64,000 nt of DNA from Megamerina dolium (GCA_963854835.1 OY978530.1:17399733-17463732), one strand, 5' to 3'. Counted from the stretch's first letter, positions 23,151-34,758 are shown. The notes: a model not told the origin generated them from the letters alone. Translations and numbers: made by a program.

Positions 23151-23620
23151 TTAGACCGATTTTTGGCATGAGAACCAACACCAAGGATTTCTGTCGCATT
23201 TTGGTTCTTTCTTAAGCATAGGCTTTTGCACTGCGGTTTCAGAAATAATGGTTGCTTCAGAACCTTGATCCAATAAAGCTAGAACCACTGCTGATTCTCC
23301 CGTTTCGATGTTTTCGATTTGGATAAGCGCTGTCACTAATAACACCTTTCGCTTAGGTTTGGAATTTGTGTGGGTGATACAGTTGCAGAATAAGTCGTAA
23401 GTTTGGACCATGAATTTGTCAGATATGAAGGAGATTCAAGCCCGTTTGTATGAGGTTGTTGAGTTTTTCGTTGATTTTGGACGTACGTTGCCACAGTTGT
23501 TGGAAAATGCAATAAAGTGTGGTGGCGTTTTCCCCAGAGCGTACAGTTTCTTGGGCTGCTGCAATGAGAAAAAACATGAAACTGACTTAAACAATTTACA
23601 CAGACCTTCTGGCTGTCCAC
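23151..23620 (-). pseudogene. BEL/Pao zinc knuckle and protease in the inverted copy
   Basis: The knuckle (VCVNCLSQFHVFSHC) and protease (VLALLDQGSEATII) frames mirror 20183-20652, including the same frameshift between them. One protease residue differs (LLVTAL instead of LLATAL). A further piece at 22727-22969 mirrors 20834-21076. Confidence 0.83.
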
Positions 23621-23813
23621 GAAGGCCTTTCTTTCGAAACAGACCTTGCTGAGGAGTGTCAGGCATCGGTAGGCTTTGTTTGAGCGTGAAATGACTTGGC
23701 GTTCATGTGTGATGTGAACTGTGATGTGAACTGTGATGAGCGTTTTGTGGTAAGCGACGACGTGGTAAGTGACGTCGGTTTACCATTGAATCTGAGGCTG
23801 CGACTTGATCCGA

Positions 23814-24278
23814 TCAATTTTCGATGGCATCCAAGGTATGTAGGCGAGTGTGAAGAAATGCTTCCAAGTCATAAAAATTTGGAATTTCAGTTTCGTTGCC
23901 AAGATGATACTCCCAAGCTTGATGTGTCTTCTTTGGTAGTCTAGTGACAAGATGGTGTACGATCCAATGCTTGTTTTCATCTATGTAGAGTTTGAGGCGT
24001 TTGAATTCATTAATGAAGACATTGGCGGCATTAAGGATGAATTTTATGTCATCAGATCGTTTCATTTGAAGCTTAGGTAAGTTATATAAAGCGTTCATAT
24101 GATGTATGAACAATATACGTGCATTAACGTACCGTTTTAAGAGTAATTGCCACGCTGTATCATAATTTGTTTCTGTTAAATACATTTGATGAAGATCTAA
24201 GTCCTGATCACTAGGAAGTGATTTTTTTAAATAGTGAAATCTTTGAATGTCACTTAAATCCGGATTGGTGTGAATCAA
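23814..24278 (-). pseudogene. BEL/Pao gag fragment in the inverted copy
   Basis: The same 154-codon capsid-like frame as at 19525-19989 (LSDIQRFHYLKKSL, YDTAWQLLLKRY), unchanged in amino-acid sequence as far as I can read. It is equally truncated, so the damage predates the duplication. Confidence 0.85.
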
Positions 24279-25257
24279 TCGTCAAAATGAATCATAGAAT
24301 GATGGCCAATCGATAAATTTGCTAGAAAACGTTGGAATCGGTAAATTTGGCATTCAAACAGAAGAAACCCGATTTGATAGAGGCGATGGAGGCCACTTGG
24401 CGTCAGTGTCTCCTAATCTTCACGAGGGGTCTCTGAAGGATATAAATCTTTTTCACGTTTGCTTATCAGACAATATACAGTGATATATGTTTCATCGAAA
24501 TTTGAGTAAACTTCATCGGAATGGTATGTATGTTTAACATCAATGTCAATGCTAATAATTTTCGTGTGAGACTCCATAAAATCATTTTATAGTTGATCAA
24601 GTTTTTTTAAACGTTGAACGAAGAAGTGTTTCGTTTTTCGAGAGGTAGAATCTTTCTTGAAGTTAGTAAGCAACCTTTTTAATTCGTTTAATCGATTAAG
24701 CTGCACCCTTACTAGATCTTCAGTTCAGTAGCCATCTTGTGGTCAATTCGACTTGGACTCCTAACCGCACGACTTGTATGCACTTATCCTATTCCTTTAT
24801 TTGCGTCCTTCGATATATCGATGGTGTTCCAGTAACGATTCGGTTGTTTCTCCTGATTCACTAAATGGTTAATTTATTGGTCGTTTTACTACTTGCATTA
24901 ATGACCATGCAGTAAAGTCGTTGTATAATGATTAATTGTTACTGCTGACACTGTACCATGCAGTGTGCAAGATAACGGAGATATTTGTTGTTACGATATG
25001 TATTTAACTCAATCTCGCCGGGGCCTCCACATGTTTGTGCGTACAGAAAAATTAAACGCAATGATGAATTTACCGTTATTCTGAAGTTCATATATTATGT
25101 TTATTTTGTTAACAACAAGTATTTCCTTATCTCGCACAAACTACACTGATCACGATGATGATGAAAGGCCGACTGACTGTTTAAGACATACTCTTTTTAG
25201 TATCAAGCCATACCTTATAGCCTAGACAGACTGCAGCGGTAATCCGGATTACCGCCG

Positions 25258-25584
<327 letters not shown>

Positions 25585-25849
25585 AAGGGTTATCCATTTT
25601 GCGGTTTCAAAAGTAAATGTAAATAAAACACATATAAAGTTTTTTTTATCATGATATTTCTTTTTTATTATAAAGTTTGAACGATGACATTATGTGTGAA
25701 ATACTACATCATTTAAATGACCACCACGCGAATTGTTGCAAGCTTCGATTCTTTTGAGGTAATTTTCGACCACTTTTTGACACATATTGGGCGGTATCTC
25801 AGCCATAACGTGACGAATGTTGGTTTTTAGGTGCTCAAGAGTTAAAGGT

Positions 25850-26356
25850 TTATCTGCATAAACACGGTCTTTCGCGTAACCTCACAAAAAAAAAGTCAAG
25901 CGGTGTCAAATCGCATGATCTTGGTGGCCACTTGATATCGCCACGACGAGAAATTACGCGGCCAGAAAATTTCTCTTGCAATAAAGCCATATTCGCTCGA
26001 GTTATGTGGCATGTGGCACCGTCTTGTTGAAACCACATATTCTCTAAGTCGTATTGTTCAATAGCAGGCAAAAAAAAGTCGGTTATCATATGACCATAAC
26101 GCTCCGAATTGATGGTGACAGTCGTTCCATCGTCGTTTTCGAAGAAGTAAGGTCCAATCACACCTCCGGACCAAAGAGCGCACCAAGCAGTGACTTTTTG
26201 TGGATGTAGTGGCCTCTCTTCAATTACTTGAGGATTCTCAGAACCCCAAATACGACAATTTTGTTTGTTAACATACCCACCGAGTGAGAAATGTGCTTCG
26301 TCGCTGAAGAAAATTTTGTTCGAAAAATCGCCGTCCACCGCCTGTTGTTCAAGCAC
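25850..26356 (-). pseudogene. Tc1-like transposase, catalytic part
   Basis: 168 codons. IFFSDEAHFSLGGYVNKQNC holds the first catalytic Asp (SDEAHF), MWFQQDGATCH the second, and WPPRSCDLTPLDFF the third, 37 residues after the second. Insect genomes carry many such QQDGATCH-type transposases. The C-terminus drifts after LDFF (FVRLRERPCLCR), so the final helix is frameshifted. All three Asp are present, but the protein is split from its DNA-binding half. Confidence 0.85.
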
Positions 26357-26534
26357 CCATTCGACGTATCTACGACGTTGTGAATGGTCAGCTGGCTTCA
26401 GTTGTTATGTGAGCTGGATTTTATATGGATGTAGGTGTAGATCCAAATGCAAAATACGCCATAATGTGCCGTAAGACAGTCCTAATTCCTGAGAACGACG
26501 AGGAATCGACATATTCGGGTCTTCGGCAACACTT

Positions 26535-26765
26535 TCACTTACAGCAGCGATATTTTCGGTGGTACGAGCGAACAGGCCTTACAATATCTGTAACCGATCC
26601 AGTCTCTTCATATTTCTTCACAATTTTGCCAATTGCTTGCGTACTTGGACGATTATGTAAACCATAATCTCCTCTTAAAGCACGATATGTGGCTGTGGCA
26701 GAATCACCATTTTTGTAGTAGGTTTTTACAATTTTAATGCGTTGTGCGATAGTTAAGCGATCCAT
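26535..26765 (-). pseudogene. Tc1-like transposase, N-terminal DNA-binding part
   Basis: Starts MDRLTIAQRIKIVKTYYKN and continues through RALRGDYGLHNRPSTQAIGK and YEETGSVTDIVRP, the helix-turn-helix region that binds the terminal repeats. The frame is lost at about 26550; residues resembling the second HTH lie in other frames at 26360-26530. This Met is the natural start: it lies inside the right TIR flank and the preceding minus-strand sequence is A/T-rich UTR. Confidence 0.8.
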
Positions 26766-26879
26766 TTTCGCAAATGTCAGACTGTGAACTGAAAAAGAAA
26801 GAAATTGTTTTAACAACTCAGTTTGACAAATGTCGAATTCTAGCCCTATACTTTTGAAACCGCGAAATGGATAACCCTT

Positions 26880-26953
26880 TATTATATTGTAAAATTGTAA
26901 GAAGAAAGAAAGAAAGGAGAATAAAGAAAATAGAACAAAGTAGTAGTAATTCC
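26880..26953 (+). repeat. gypsy 5' LTR, part 3
   Basis: ttgtaaaattgtaagaagaa ... aaaatagaacaaag matches the 3' LTR at 41298-41355. Its last 13 bases, tagtagtaattcc (26941-26953), are the left target duplication of LINE A. Confidence 0.88.
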
Positions 26954-27249
26954 GGGGTGCTAATGTGGTAGTGACGCGATTATATAGCTTCTCCTTTTCA
27001 ATTGTCAACCTCACCTACACGTCGGTGCACCCTGTCGATAACAGAAGAGGCTCGGACGACATAACACTTTAAGCTAAGGTGTTGAGGTACCCGTGCCGAG
27101 AGCTGAATGGCTGGTAGTGATTAAAGAACCAAGTCGTTAACGGTCCCTGCCGATGCCCAGGCAAGGTCGGTTGTATTAAGTGCCTTACCCTGGTATACTG
27201 GCTCTGCTGGGGTGGACTCTTCTTTCCAGTATACTCGTGGGATTCAAAA

Positions 27250-28503
27250 CGGAGAACATACATAATGAAAATAAAAACCAGGAAGTAAGGGGGAGCGCCC
27301 TGGGAGCGCTTTCGGAGGATGATCTCTAGGCCAGTAGCCAGGAGAGCATCAAAAACAAGGATGACAAGGGTGCCAGACATAGCACCCCTATCACAAACAA
27401 TAACACTCCATCAACATCCAACAAAGGGAGCACGCCAGCCACAGCGGCCCCCAAGAAGTCTAAGAAGTCGTCCGGTACCCTGCTGAAAGCGAGGCATCAA
27501 AGGGCGCTTTTCATGCTGGACAAGATCGCCAAGAATAAGAAAGATGGCCAAGTCCACGAGCGGGATGCCGAGGACAAGGTCAGGTACGAGGCGGTGGTCA
27601 AGCAGTACGAGACCTCACTCGCAATCAAAGCAGCACAGCCACAACAAGAGCCGAAGCAAACAGCGAAGCGGAATCAGTCACAGGACGTGACCGATCACCC
27701 CGCAAAAAAGGGCAAGTACTCCAAACAGAGGGGGGGGGGGGTCCTTCCGCTGTTGCTCCGGCGGCATCAAAGCAACATTATAGCGAGGTGGTCAGAGACC
27801 TCCTCCAGGTTGCTATTGTTGACGCGAGGAGCAGCAATGGAAGGCCGGTGCTGGCAGTGTGGAACTCTATTGAGGGACGGCTATCTGAGATGGTCGTCGA
27901 GCACCTCTTGGAGAAACAGACTCCAGTTCCTGCCTTCAACTGTGAGGAGGTTTGTCGAGGTTGTCGGGTGATCAAGTGCGCGGACGGATTCTCGAGGGAA
28001 TTTCTGGGCGAATGCGTAACTAAGATTAGTAACGCATGGGAAGGTCTTTCGCTTAAGATCATCCGGCAGCGGAGATTCCCAGGAGGCCCCGGGCGCGTAT
28101 TTGGTTGCCAAAAATGGCAATGAAACTGGATGAGTCGAAGCTCATCCAGTGTTTGAAGCTGCAGAACCCAGGTGTCCCGATGGATGACTGGTCGGTCATT
28201 AAGATCGAAGAGCAGCAGCGCAACAGCAAGCCAGTCCTTCTACTTATCTGCAATGAGTCCCTGGGGGCATTTAAGCAGAGAGAGAATAAGCTTCGGTTTG
28301 GCATCAGGGAGGCCAAAATGAAGGTGTTTCCGGCCTCGGTGGCTCCGGATGATAACCTGGAAGAGGTTGATGACGTTAACAAGCTCCTAACGGAGCTCAA
28401 GCTGGCCGAGCCGGCCGGGGAAGGTGCCTCGTCATCAGCCGGGCAAACTGGAAGTGCGCCACAAACCAGCAAACAGGGAGATGCTGAGAGTGGCGCAGAT
28501 TAA
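27250..28503 (+). pseudogene. LOA-like ORF1 (gag-like RNA-binding protein)
   Basis: Three frames in series: 27250-27770 (Lys-rich, LLKARHQRALFMLDKIAK, VRYEAVVKQYE), 27788-28090 (VVRDLLQVAIVD, WNSIEGRLSEMVVEHL, IKCADGFSREFL) and 28105-28503 (MDDWSVIKIEEQQ, ENKLRFGIREAKMKVF). The middle and last parts resemble the DUF4780 domain found in LINE ORF1 proteins, which probably coats element RNA. The first shift lies at a 12-G run (27730-27741), a likely slippage or sequencing error site; the second is near 28090. An early stop near 27340 is also seen. Confidence 0.7.
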
Positions 28504-28957
28504 CTTGCAACATGCCAAAGCAGCCTCGGACAACCTCATAATCCTTCTCAGAAAGGAGGACATCGACATCTGTCTTATACAGGAACCCTGGATATGGCGC
28601 TCAAAGATTATGGGTCTGCACACCAGGAACTACAACCTTTTTTATACGCATGGTGAAGGTAAGCCAAGGGCGTGTATGCTGGTAAAGATCACAATCAACG
28701 CTTTCTTTCTACCTAATTTTAGTTCTTACGATGTCGTAGTGGTCAAGATTGAGTCGCAGAGCGGTCGTAGTCTCACGATCGCTTCTGCGTACTTGTCGCA
28801 GGATCATCCAGCGCCTCTCGAGGAGGTCGAACGACTCATCAGCAACATCAGTAACAGCAAAGAGGATGCTCTATTGGGCTGCGACGCCAATGCCACACAT
28901 GCGATTTGGGAAGCAGCGAAACAAATGAGCGAGGTGAGTCTCTTTTTGATTTTATAA
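28484..28957 (+). pseudogene. LOA-like ORF2 endonuclease, N-terminal half
   Basis: MLRVAQINLQHAKAASDN opens the AP endonuclease. CLIQEPWIW (catalytic Glu), ARACMLVK-like and LTIASAYL motifs follow, then LLGCDANATHAIW, the catalytic GDxNA motif with Gly-Cys-Asp. The frame is lost after EAAKQMSE at about 28935 and continues in the frame starting at 28906. The start overlaps the end of ORF1 by about 20 bp, as is common in LINEs. Confidence 0.82.
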
Positions 28958-30407
28958 TATCCTACGATCTCAATATTTGTAACAGGGGCGATTCACCTAC
29001 CTTCACTTTTCCTGGTTCGGAAACCTCTAGGAGGTGGGAAGAAGTCCTTGATATTACACTCACAACTAACTCTCCCGACCTTGTAATTCGTAACTGGATA
29101 GTTTCGAAACGAATCTCCCTGTCGGATCATCGAATGATTCTCTTTGACCTAGGCTTGCAGAGGGAGATTAGACAACCACATAGAAACCCCAAACGAACAT
29201 CTTGGAATCTTTTTGACAAGGTAGTTAGCGATAGACTCCATAGAAATAGAACAGCCATAGAGTCCCGGAATAATCTGGAAGACCGGGTCAAGTCTCTTGA
29301 AAAAAGTTTTCAGGTAGCATACAAAGTTGCCTGTCCTATATCGAGGAGTAAGAAGATCTTCCCACCGTGGTGGGATAGGGATCTGAGTGACCTGAGGTCC
29401 AATCTCAGAAGAATCTTTAATGATTGCTATGCAATGGGTGACTTTCAGGAGTATAGATATTCCCTGAGGGAATATAAAAAAGCTATACGGACTGCAAAGA
29501 AAAAATCTTGGCTGGAACATGGCAAGTCGATAAAGGCCACGAAGGACTCAGCAAAACTCGGTAAAATCCTGGCTAAAGATCACTCAAATAAAACCTTTAT
29601 AAAGCGCGCCGATGGCACTTGGGCGGAATCGGCGGCCGAAACTTTAGATATCCTCATAGACCACATACCCACTTTCCAGACAGTCCTGATGAGGCAACGC
29701 AAGGAAGCGAACCGGTACAGCAGGAAGTATCGGCGACGCTGCGGGATAAAATCATGACTGAGGAGAAAATAGGGTGGGCAATTAATAGTTTCTCACCTTT
29801 TAAATCTCCGCGGGTAGACGGTATTCTCCCTATAATGACGCAGAAGACTGAGAAATCTTTGGTTAAGGAGCTAAAGGAGATCTTCTGTGCTTGTATTCGC
29901 TACAACCATATCCCGACTACATGGAGGAGAACAAGGGTGGTTTTCATTCCCAAATCGGGTAGAAGGGGACATGAACTGGCCAAGGACTTCAGGCCAATAA
30001 GTCTTATGTCCTTTGTATTAAAAACTCTAGAAAGAATCTTAGACTTATATATACGGGAGCTTCTAGATGAGAAATCTATCTCTTCAGTACAGCATGCGTA
30101 CTTGAGGGGTAGGTCTACAGAAACTGCGCTACATGAGGTGGTACGCACAGTGGAGAGGTCCCTATTGTATAAACAATTCACTCTGGCGGCGTTTGTTGAC
30201 GTAGAGGGAACGTTCAATAACGTCAAGGCGGATTCTATTAGATCCGCACTTGCCAGGACTGAAACAGCAGAACCAATTAGAAATTGGATCTCATCCCTAC
30301 TTATTAACCGCGAAATAACAGCTGAGCTAGGGGGTGCGAAACGTAGTCGGCGGGTACGTAGGGGCACACCGCAGTGGGCGTGCAATCCCCCCCGCTCTGG
30401 CTCATAA
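28906..30407 (+). pseudogene. LOA-like ORF2: endonuclease end, linker, RT N-terminal half
   Basis: 28906-29757 gives WEEVLDITLTT and LSDHRMILFDL (the endonuclease SDH end), then the linker PPWWDRDLSDLRSNLRR. After a shift near 29700, 29755-30407 gives KIGWAINSFSPFKSPRVDGI, RPISLMSFVLKTLERIL, RGRSTETALHEVV and LAAFVDVEGTFNNV (first RT Asp). It ends in GTPQ followed by out-of-frame residues at about 30380. Confidence 0.82.
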
Positions 30408-32068
30408 CTATAAACGATATCCTTGTGGAACTTAACGCAAATGGAGTTAAGATTTTAGCGTACGCTGATGATGTGGCGATCCTAGTCTCGGGTTCCTTCC
30501 CTTCCGTGATGAGTGAAATCATGGAAAGAGCATTAGCAAAACTAAGTAGGTGAGCACAAGATTGTGGGCTTAGGTTGAATCCGGAGAAGACGGAGTTACT
30601 GCTCTTTACGAGGAAGTACAAACCACCTACCTTCAGACTACCAACATTAAATGGACAGCAATTAACTCTATCGAACAGTACCAAGTATCTGGGACTGACT
30701 ATAGACTGCAAACTGAATTGGAAAACATGCATCGAGGAGAGAGCACGGAAGGCCTGTATCGCTTTCTATGCCTGCAAATCGATGTTTGGTAAAAAGTGGG
30801 GTCTAAGGCCGAACATGGTACTCTGGATATACCAAGCGGTAGTGAGACCGGTGTTGACCTATCGCTCTGTAGTTTGGTGGGAAGCTCTACGGAAGAACTA
30901 TAACACCAATCAGCGCACTGCGTGTGTTGGTGCCACTGGGGCCTGTCGCACCTGCCCTGCAGCGGCCTTGGATCCTATTTTAAACCTCCTTCCAATTGAC
31001 TTGCACATACTATGCACTGCATCGCAAACGGCACTCAGACTCAGGGAATCTGGATGTTGGAAGTGTACTCAACAAGGACACAGTAGCATACTTAGGAATG
31101 TACCAATAGATTTAGTTGACAACAGGACGGACTTCTGCCCTCGCAAGCTGGCTTTTGAGAGGGGCATCAAGGCCGTATTTCCAAGTGGAAATGAGTGGAA
31201 GAAATGTGGGATCCTGACTGGTAGGGATACACACATTTTCACTGATGGTTCCAAAATGGACCCTGGAGTTGGAGCAGGAATATATTCGGAGTCCTTAGAA
31301 ATATCAACATCCGTAAAACTCCCTTCTTATTGCAGTGTGTTCCAGGCGGAGGTATACGCAATTCTGCAAGCATGCGAATTGCTCCAACAAAGGAACATAA
31401 CTGGAAAGGCAACAATTCTCTCCGATAGCCAGGCAGCTATAAAGGCGCTAGCCGTGCCAACTGTTAGCTCAAAGCTGGTCGGAGAGTGTAAACAAATAAT
31501 AACCGCAATATCTGCCTACCTCGAAGTATCAGTTATCTGGGTTCCTGGACACAAGGGAATCGCAGGCAGCGAGAATACTGATGAGCTAGCTCGCAGGGGC
31601 TCATCTGCAGACAATGAACGAACACCCTATGCCGATGAAGGTGTTCCCCTAGCTGAAGCCAAGGGGATTATTCAAAAACACTACCTAAACAAAGCGCAGC
31701 GGAAATGGACTAGCACCACGACCTGCACAATATCAAAAGCCACCTGGCCAGACTACAGCGAGAAGAGGACAAGGAGCCTTCTGAGTAGATCTAGGGCCGT
31801 CACACACAAACTAATAGCAGTATGCACAGGCTACTGGGCCATTGGTACACATGCGGAGAAAATGGGTATCCCGCACAACGACCATTGCAGAAGCTGCAAC
31901 GACATAACCGCTAAGGAGACGGTAGAGCATTTCTTGTGCAAATGCCCGGCCTTATCCAGAAACCGATTAACATCCTTAGGTAGCCCTTTCTTTGATAACC
32001 TAGGACAGGTATCTAAAATAGAGATCTCCCATATCCTTCAGTCCATAAACAACTCCGGCTGGTTGTAA
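30400..32068 (+). pseudogene. LOA-like ORF2: RT C-terminal half, RNase H, zinc C-terminus
   Basis: ILAYADDVAILVSG (about 30454) carries the YADD box; a stop follows near 30552. From 30575 a 497-codon frame is open: LNPEKTELLLF, KYLGLTIDCKLNW (thumb), then RNase H with IFTDGSKMDPG, VFQAEVYAI, LSDSQAAI and NTDELARRGS, plus VPGHKGIAG. It ends with CRSCNDITAKETVEHFLCKC zinc-binding residues and a natural stop at 32068. RNase H would remove element RNA during target-primed synthesis. Confidence 0.88.
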
Positions 32069-32190
32069 CATATCCTTCAACACTCAGTAGGTCTTAGCGA
32101 GATTTATGGCTCAAAACGGCATTTTGTTAGCTACTTGACCGACCAGAGTCGCAGCCATTCTACCTACCTACCTACCCTAGTAGTAATTCC

Positions 32191-32355
32191 ATTTGTAGCG
32201 AGCCGAACACTCTTCTAGTGTCGGTGAATTGATTATCAATAGGAAATCGTGTGGAATTCGGTCCTCCTCCTACAACAAGAGTTTTACCCTGCTCTCTTGT
32301 TCGACCTTGGCAGACTGAGTAATACCTTAGCTGGAAACAAAAGGCACGCGTTACA
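32191..32355 (+). repeat. gypsy 5' LTR, part 4 (3' end of LTR)
   Basis: atttgtagcgagccgaacac ... ggcacgcgttaca matches the end of the 3' LTR (41366-41528). The final gttaca mirrors the initial tgtaac. Confidence 0.9.
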
Positions 32356-32375
32356 GTGGCGCACGAGCAGAGGCT
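32356..32375 (+). promoter_or_regulatory. Primer-binding site of the gypsy element
   Basis: gTGGCGCACGAGCAGAGG follows the LTR by one base and has the TGGCGC start usual for retroelement primer sites. It resembles the TGGCGCCCGA tRNA-Lys class with changes. Confidence 0.55.
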
Positions 32376-32589
32376 CTCCTCGGTGAAGGGTACCAACACC
32401 GATACAGATGACGAAACACCACCCGTTTCCGCGGCAACTGGGTCTACGTCCCGAGACATCTGTCTCGACCAAAGGTTGTCAACTTCAACAACAATTTCAA
32501 CGTCGTCGAGGGCATGCGCAGGCATGGCCTCGTGTTTTTTCAAATTCGGAGTGGTGCTTTCCGGCCACACTGCTCCGGTTATTACTTCA

Positions 32590-33100
32590 ACGCTCCGGAA
32601 TCAAACTGAATCTTGGTCTTGGACTTGGTTGTGCACGGTATGCAAAAAGCGCATACAGCGCACCCAGTACTCCATCCAATGCACTAGTTGCAAAGACTGG
32701 TAGCAAGTGAGGGCGTGCTCAGGCCTCCGCTCCCACAGAGATTGGACTCTCACCTTCGTAGGTGCAAACTCCAACAACAACAACAATATCCGCTGCTGGG
32801 GCATTTACGGCCACCACAACCCCGAACCACACAACCACAACCTAGGACCACTACAACCACTAACAGACCGTCATCCTCGTTCCGTATTCTGCAGTTTAAC
32901 TGCAATGGCCTTTGGGGTAAGCTCCATGAAATTGTTGATCATATGGATCGCAATAACATTCCGATAGCAGCGATTCAAGAGACCAAGCTGTCAAGTACTG
33001 AAGTGGAGATTGTTAATGTCTACATTCCACTCGGTAGTAGCTGCGACGGTGGCTACCAGTCCCAAATTGCGTAGCTGCTTGATGGTGACAATCGGCTTGT
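32590..33100 (+). pseudogene. jockey-type LINE: PHD-like finger and endonuclease start
   Basis: TWLCTVCKKRIQRTQYSIQC then CTSCKDW (32620-32703) is a Cys-rich PHD-like finger that precedes the endonuclease in some insect jockey-group LINEs; it continues out of frame as CSGLRSHRDW. FRILQFNCNGLWGKLHEIVD (about 32880) and IAAIQETKLS start the endonuclease with its catalytic Asn and Glu. Two frameshifts lie in between. Confidence 0.72.
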
Positions 33101-34260
33101 GATCAGTGATTTTAATGCTCACCACGAGATGTGGAGCTCGGCTCTGGGCTCCTCATTCGGAGTCCATAACAACATCTTGCAGACTAGATTTACTAGATTC
33201 TGCTCCAGTTCACCGGACCTAAAAATAACTAGCTCAGCTTTTCTGCTCTCTGCCAGTTGGACCAGTGGCATCAGACTTCGGTCTGATCATCTTCCTATTA
33301 CCATCACCTTTGAACGTCCAGACGACTTCATGGAGGCTGAATGGAAAACTTTCATAAACCACAACAAGGCCAACTGGGATAAGTTCCGAAAGCAGATTGA
33401 CTGCGCATTCGCTCGTGCACAAACGCCATCAAATGTGCGCGCCGGTGAAAAACTCTTCAGAGAGGTGATCGGGAGAGCCGCTGCCCAATGTATACCGGCT
33501 GGCAGAATACCCATCATCCGACCAAATTTTCCTAGAGAAGCTGCTATACTCGCTGACGAAAGAGATTCCATCAGAGCGATCAATCCTTATGACCAACGCA
33601 TCGAGGAGATAAACGCCAATATAAAGCAGCTTGTGGATGAACATAGGAAGAAGAAATGGTCGGAACATCTGGACCGTTGCGAAAATGGGTTAAAAAAGAT
33701 TGTGGTCAACCTCGCTACGGGTAAGAACACTGATGAGCTATCCACCAACATTAACGCCTATCTTCATGAAGTAGCGCAATTTCTCCGTGGCAGAAACCTA
33801 CATCTCTCTCCCGAGAAATCAACTGCAACGCTCTTCACCCCATGGACCAAGGAAGTGGGAATTGAATTAGATATCGCCATTGACAATCGAAGGATCCCAA
33901 CGGTCAAAAGTCCAAGGATCCTAGGCGTACCCTCGACAATCTCCTCACTTTCACCACTGACGCTGCTAAAACTCGCGATAGCGTCTGCAGACGCAATAAT
34001 GTGCTCAATGCCCTCGCTGGAAGTTCATGGGGTAAAGACAGTGAGACGCTACTAACAACTTACAAAGCTATAGGCAGATCAGTGGTGAATTATGCCGCCC
34101 TCGTCTGGACACCATCTATAAGTGACACACAGTGGAGTAGAGGCAAGAGGCCCAAAATGCAGCACTCCGTACCATCACTGGCTGCCACCTTATGTCACAC
34201 GAGGACCACCTGCACGATGAGACGAAGCTGCTAAAAGTTCGAGAACACAACGAGTAACTG
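33099..34260 (+). pseudogene. jockey-type LINE: endonuclease end joined to RT thumb
   Basis: 33099-34055: ISDFNAHHEMWSS (endonuclease catalytic DxNAHH) and LRSDHLPITITF (SDH end). The linker then passes directly from KKWSEHLDRCENGLKK to RGRNLHLSPEKSTATLF, the RT motif after YADD, so the catalytic RT core is absent. A further frame (34001-34234) gives WGKDSETLLTTYKAIGRSVV and NYAALVW of the thumb. This copy cannot reverse transcribe. Confidence 0.8.
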
Positions 34261-34758
34261 GCCAAACAATTTTGGCTGGCCTGCCACATGGAAGGACACC
34301 CCAACAACGCTCTCAAACTTGCGCCGCCACCCCCGAGGCGGATCAGGAACGACTTGACAATTTACAATGACGACGAGCGCGCATCAGCCCAACAAAATCC
34401 TTAACGGAAGACCCCCACTTGTTGCCAGTGTGGAAAAATTACTCCCAGGAAAACAAGGTGCACCCTGGCGCAACTCAGATCGGGATACAGTAAATTCCAC
34501 AATCATTATCTTTGAAGAATTGATCCCAATACACCGGACGAATGCTCCGATTGCGGCCAATCACCGCACGACACTCTCCGCTTATTCCATTGTCCCTTGC
34601 ACCCCACAAATTTGATACCCGTACAGCTCTGGACACACCCACTTGAGGTGGCCACATTTCTAGGACTTGACCTTCACGAGGACACGAGCACAATAGCTTG
34701 TGCGTGCTGACGACGACACAAATTGAAGTTGCTACAACAACAACAACGAAACACCACC

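Larger units (their letters stand above)
22382..25257 (-). mobile_element. Inverted copy of the BEL 5' half (LTR to RT)
   Basis: 2876 bp, reverse complement of 18546-21421, the same length with no net indel. I noticed only about five substitutions (e.g. near 23145, 23337, 23899, 24397). It includes 40 bp of flank upstream of the BEL LTR, so it was copied as DNA rather than retrotransposed. It contains, on the minus strand, LTR, leader, gag, zinc knuckle, protease and the first RT residues. Together with 18546-21421 it forms an inverted repeat with a 960-bp spacer. Confidence 0.93.
25585..26879 (-). mobile_element. Tc1/mariner-superfamily transposon, complete with TIRs
   Basis: 1295 bp. TIRs AAGGGTTATCCATTTTGCGG on the left and, as reverse complement, AAGGGTTATCCATTTCGCGG on the right, extend about 29 bp in all. 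TA target duplications sit at 25583-25584 and 26880-26881. The uninterrupted site is visible in the sister LTR near 41288. The transposase is on the minus strand in broken frames. Confidence 0.92.
26954..32177 (+). mobile_element. LOA-like LINE A, full length
   Basis: 5224 bp from ggggtgctaatgtgg to a (tacc)n tail (about 32160-32176). The target duplication tagtagtaattcc (13 bp, perfect) lies at 26941-26953 and 32178-32190 within the gypsy LTR. It has a 5' UTR, ORF1, ORF2 (endonuclease, RT, RNase H, zinc C-terminus) and a short 3' UTR. A handful of frameshifts and stops disable it, but the architecture is intact, making it the reference for LINE B. Confidence 0.92.
32424..34745 (+). mobile_element. 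jockey-type LINE, internally deleted, in the gypsy leader
   Basis: 2322 bp with a perfect 13-bp target duplication acgaaacaccacc at 32411-32423 and 34746-34758, ending in a (caa)n tail (about 34728-34745). It encodes a PHD-like finger, AP endonuclease and the C-terminal part of RT. The central RT with its catalytic residues is deleted at about 33700, and frameshifts are common. Confidence 0.88.

Noticed and set aside
23410..23944. Plus-strand frames within the inverted BEL copy
   Set aside because: They are antisense of the BEL gag, knuckle and protease on the minus strand.
18546..25257. Inverted BEL arms as a plain assembly artefact
   Set aside because: Not excluded, but the arms differ at several sites and the far arm is embedded in LTR sequence with its own junction scars, which a simple read fold-back would not produce.
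32356..32590. Start of the frame at 32356-32703 as gypsy gag
   Set aside because: The sequence after 32423 belongs to the inserted jockey-type LINE; only 32356-32423 is gypsy leader.
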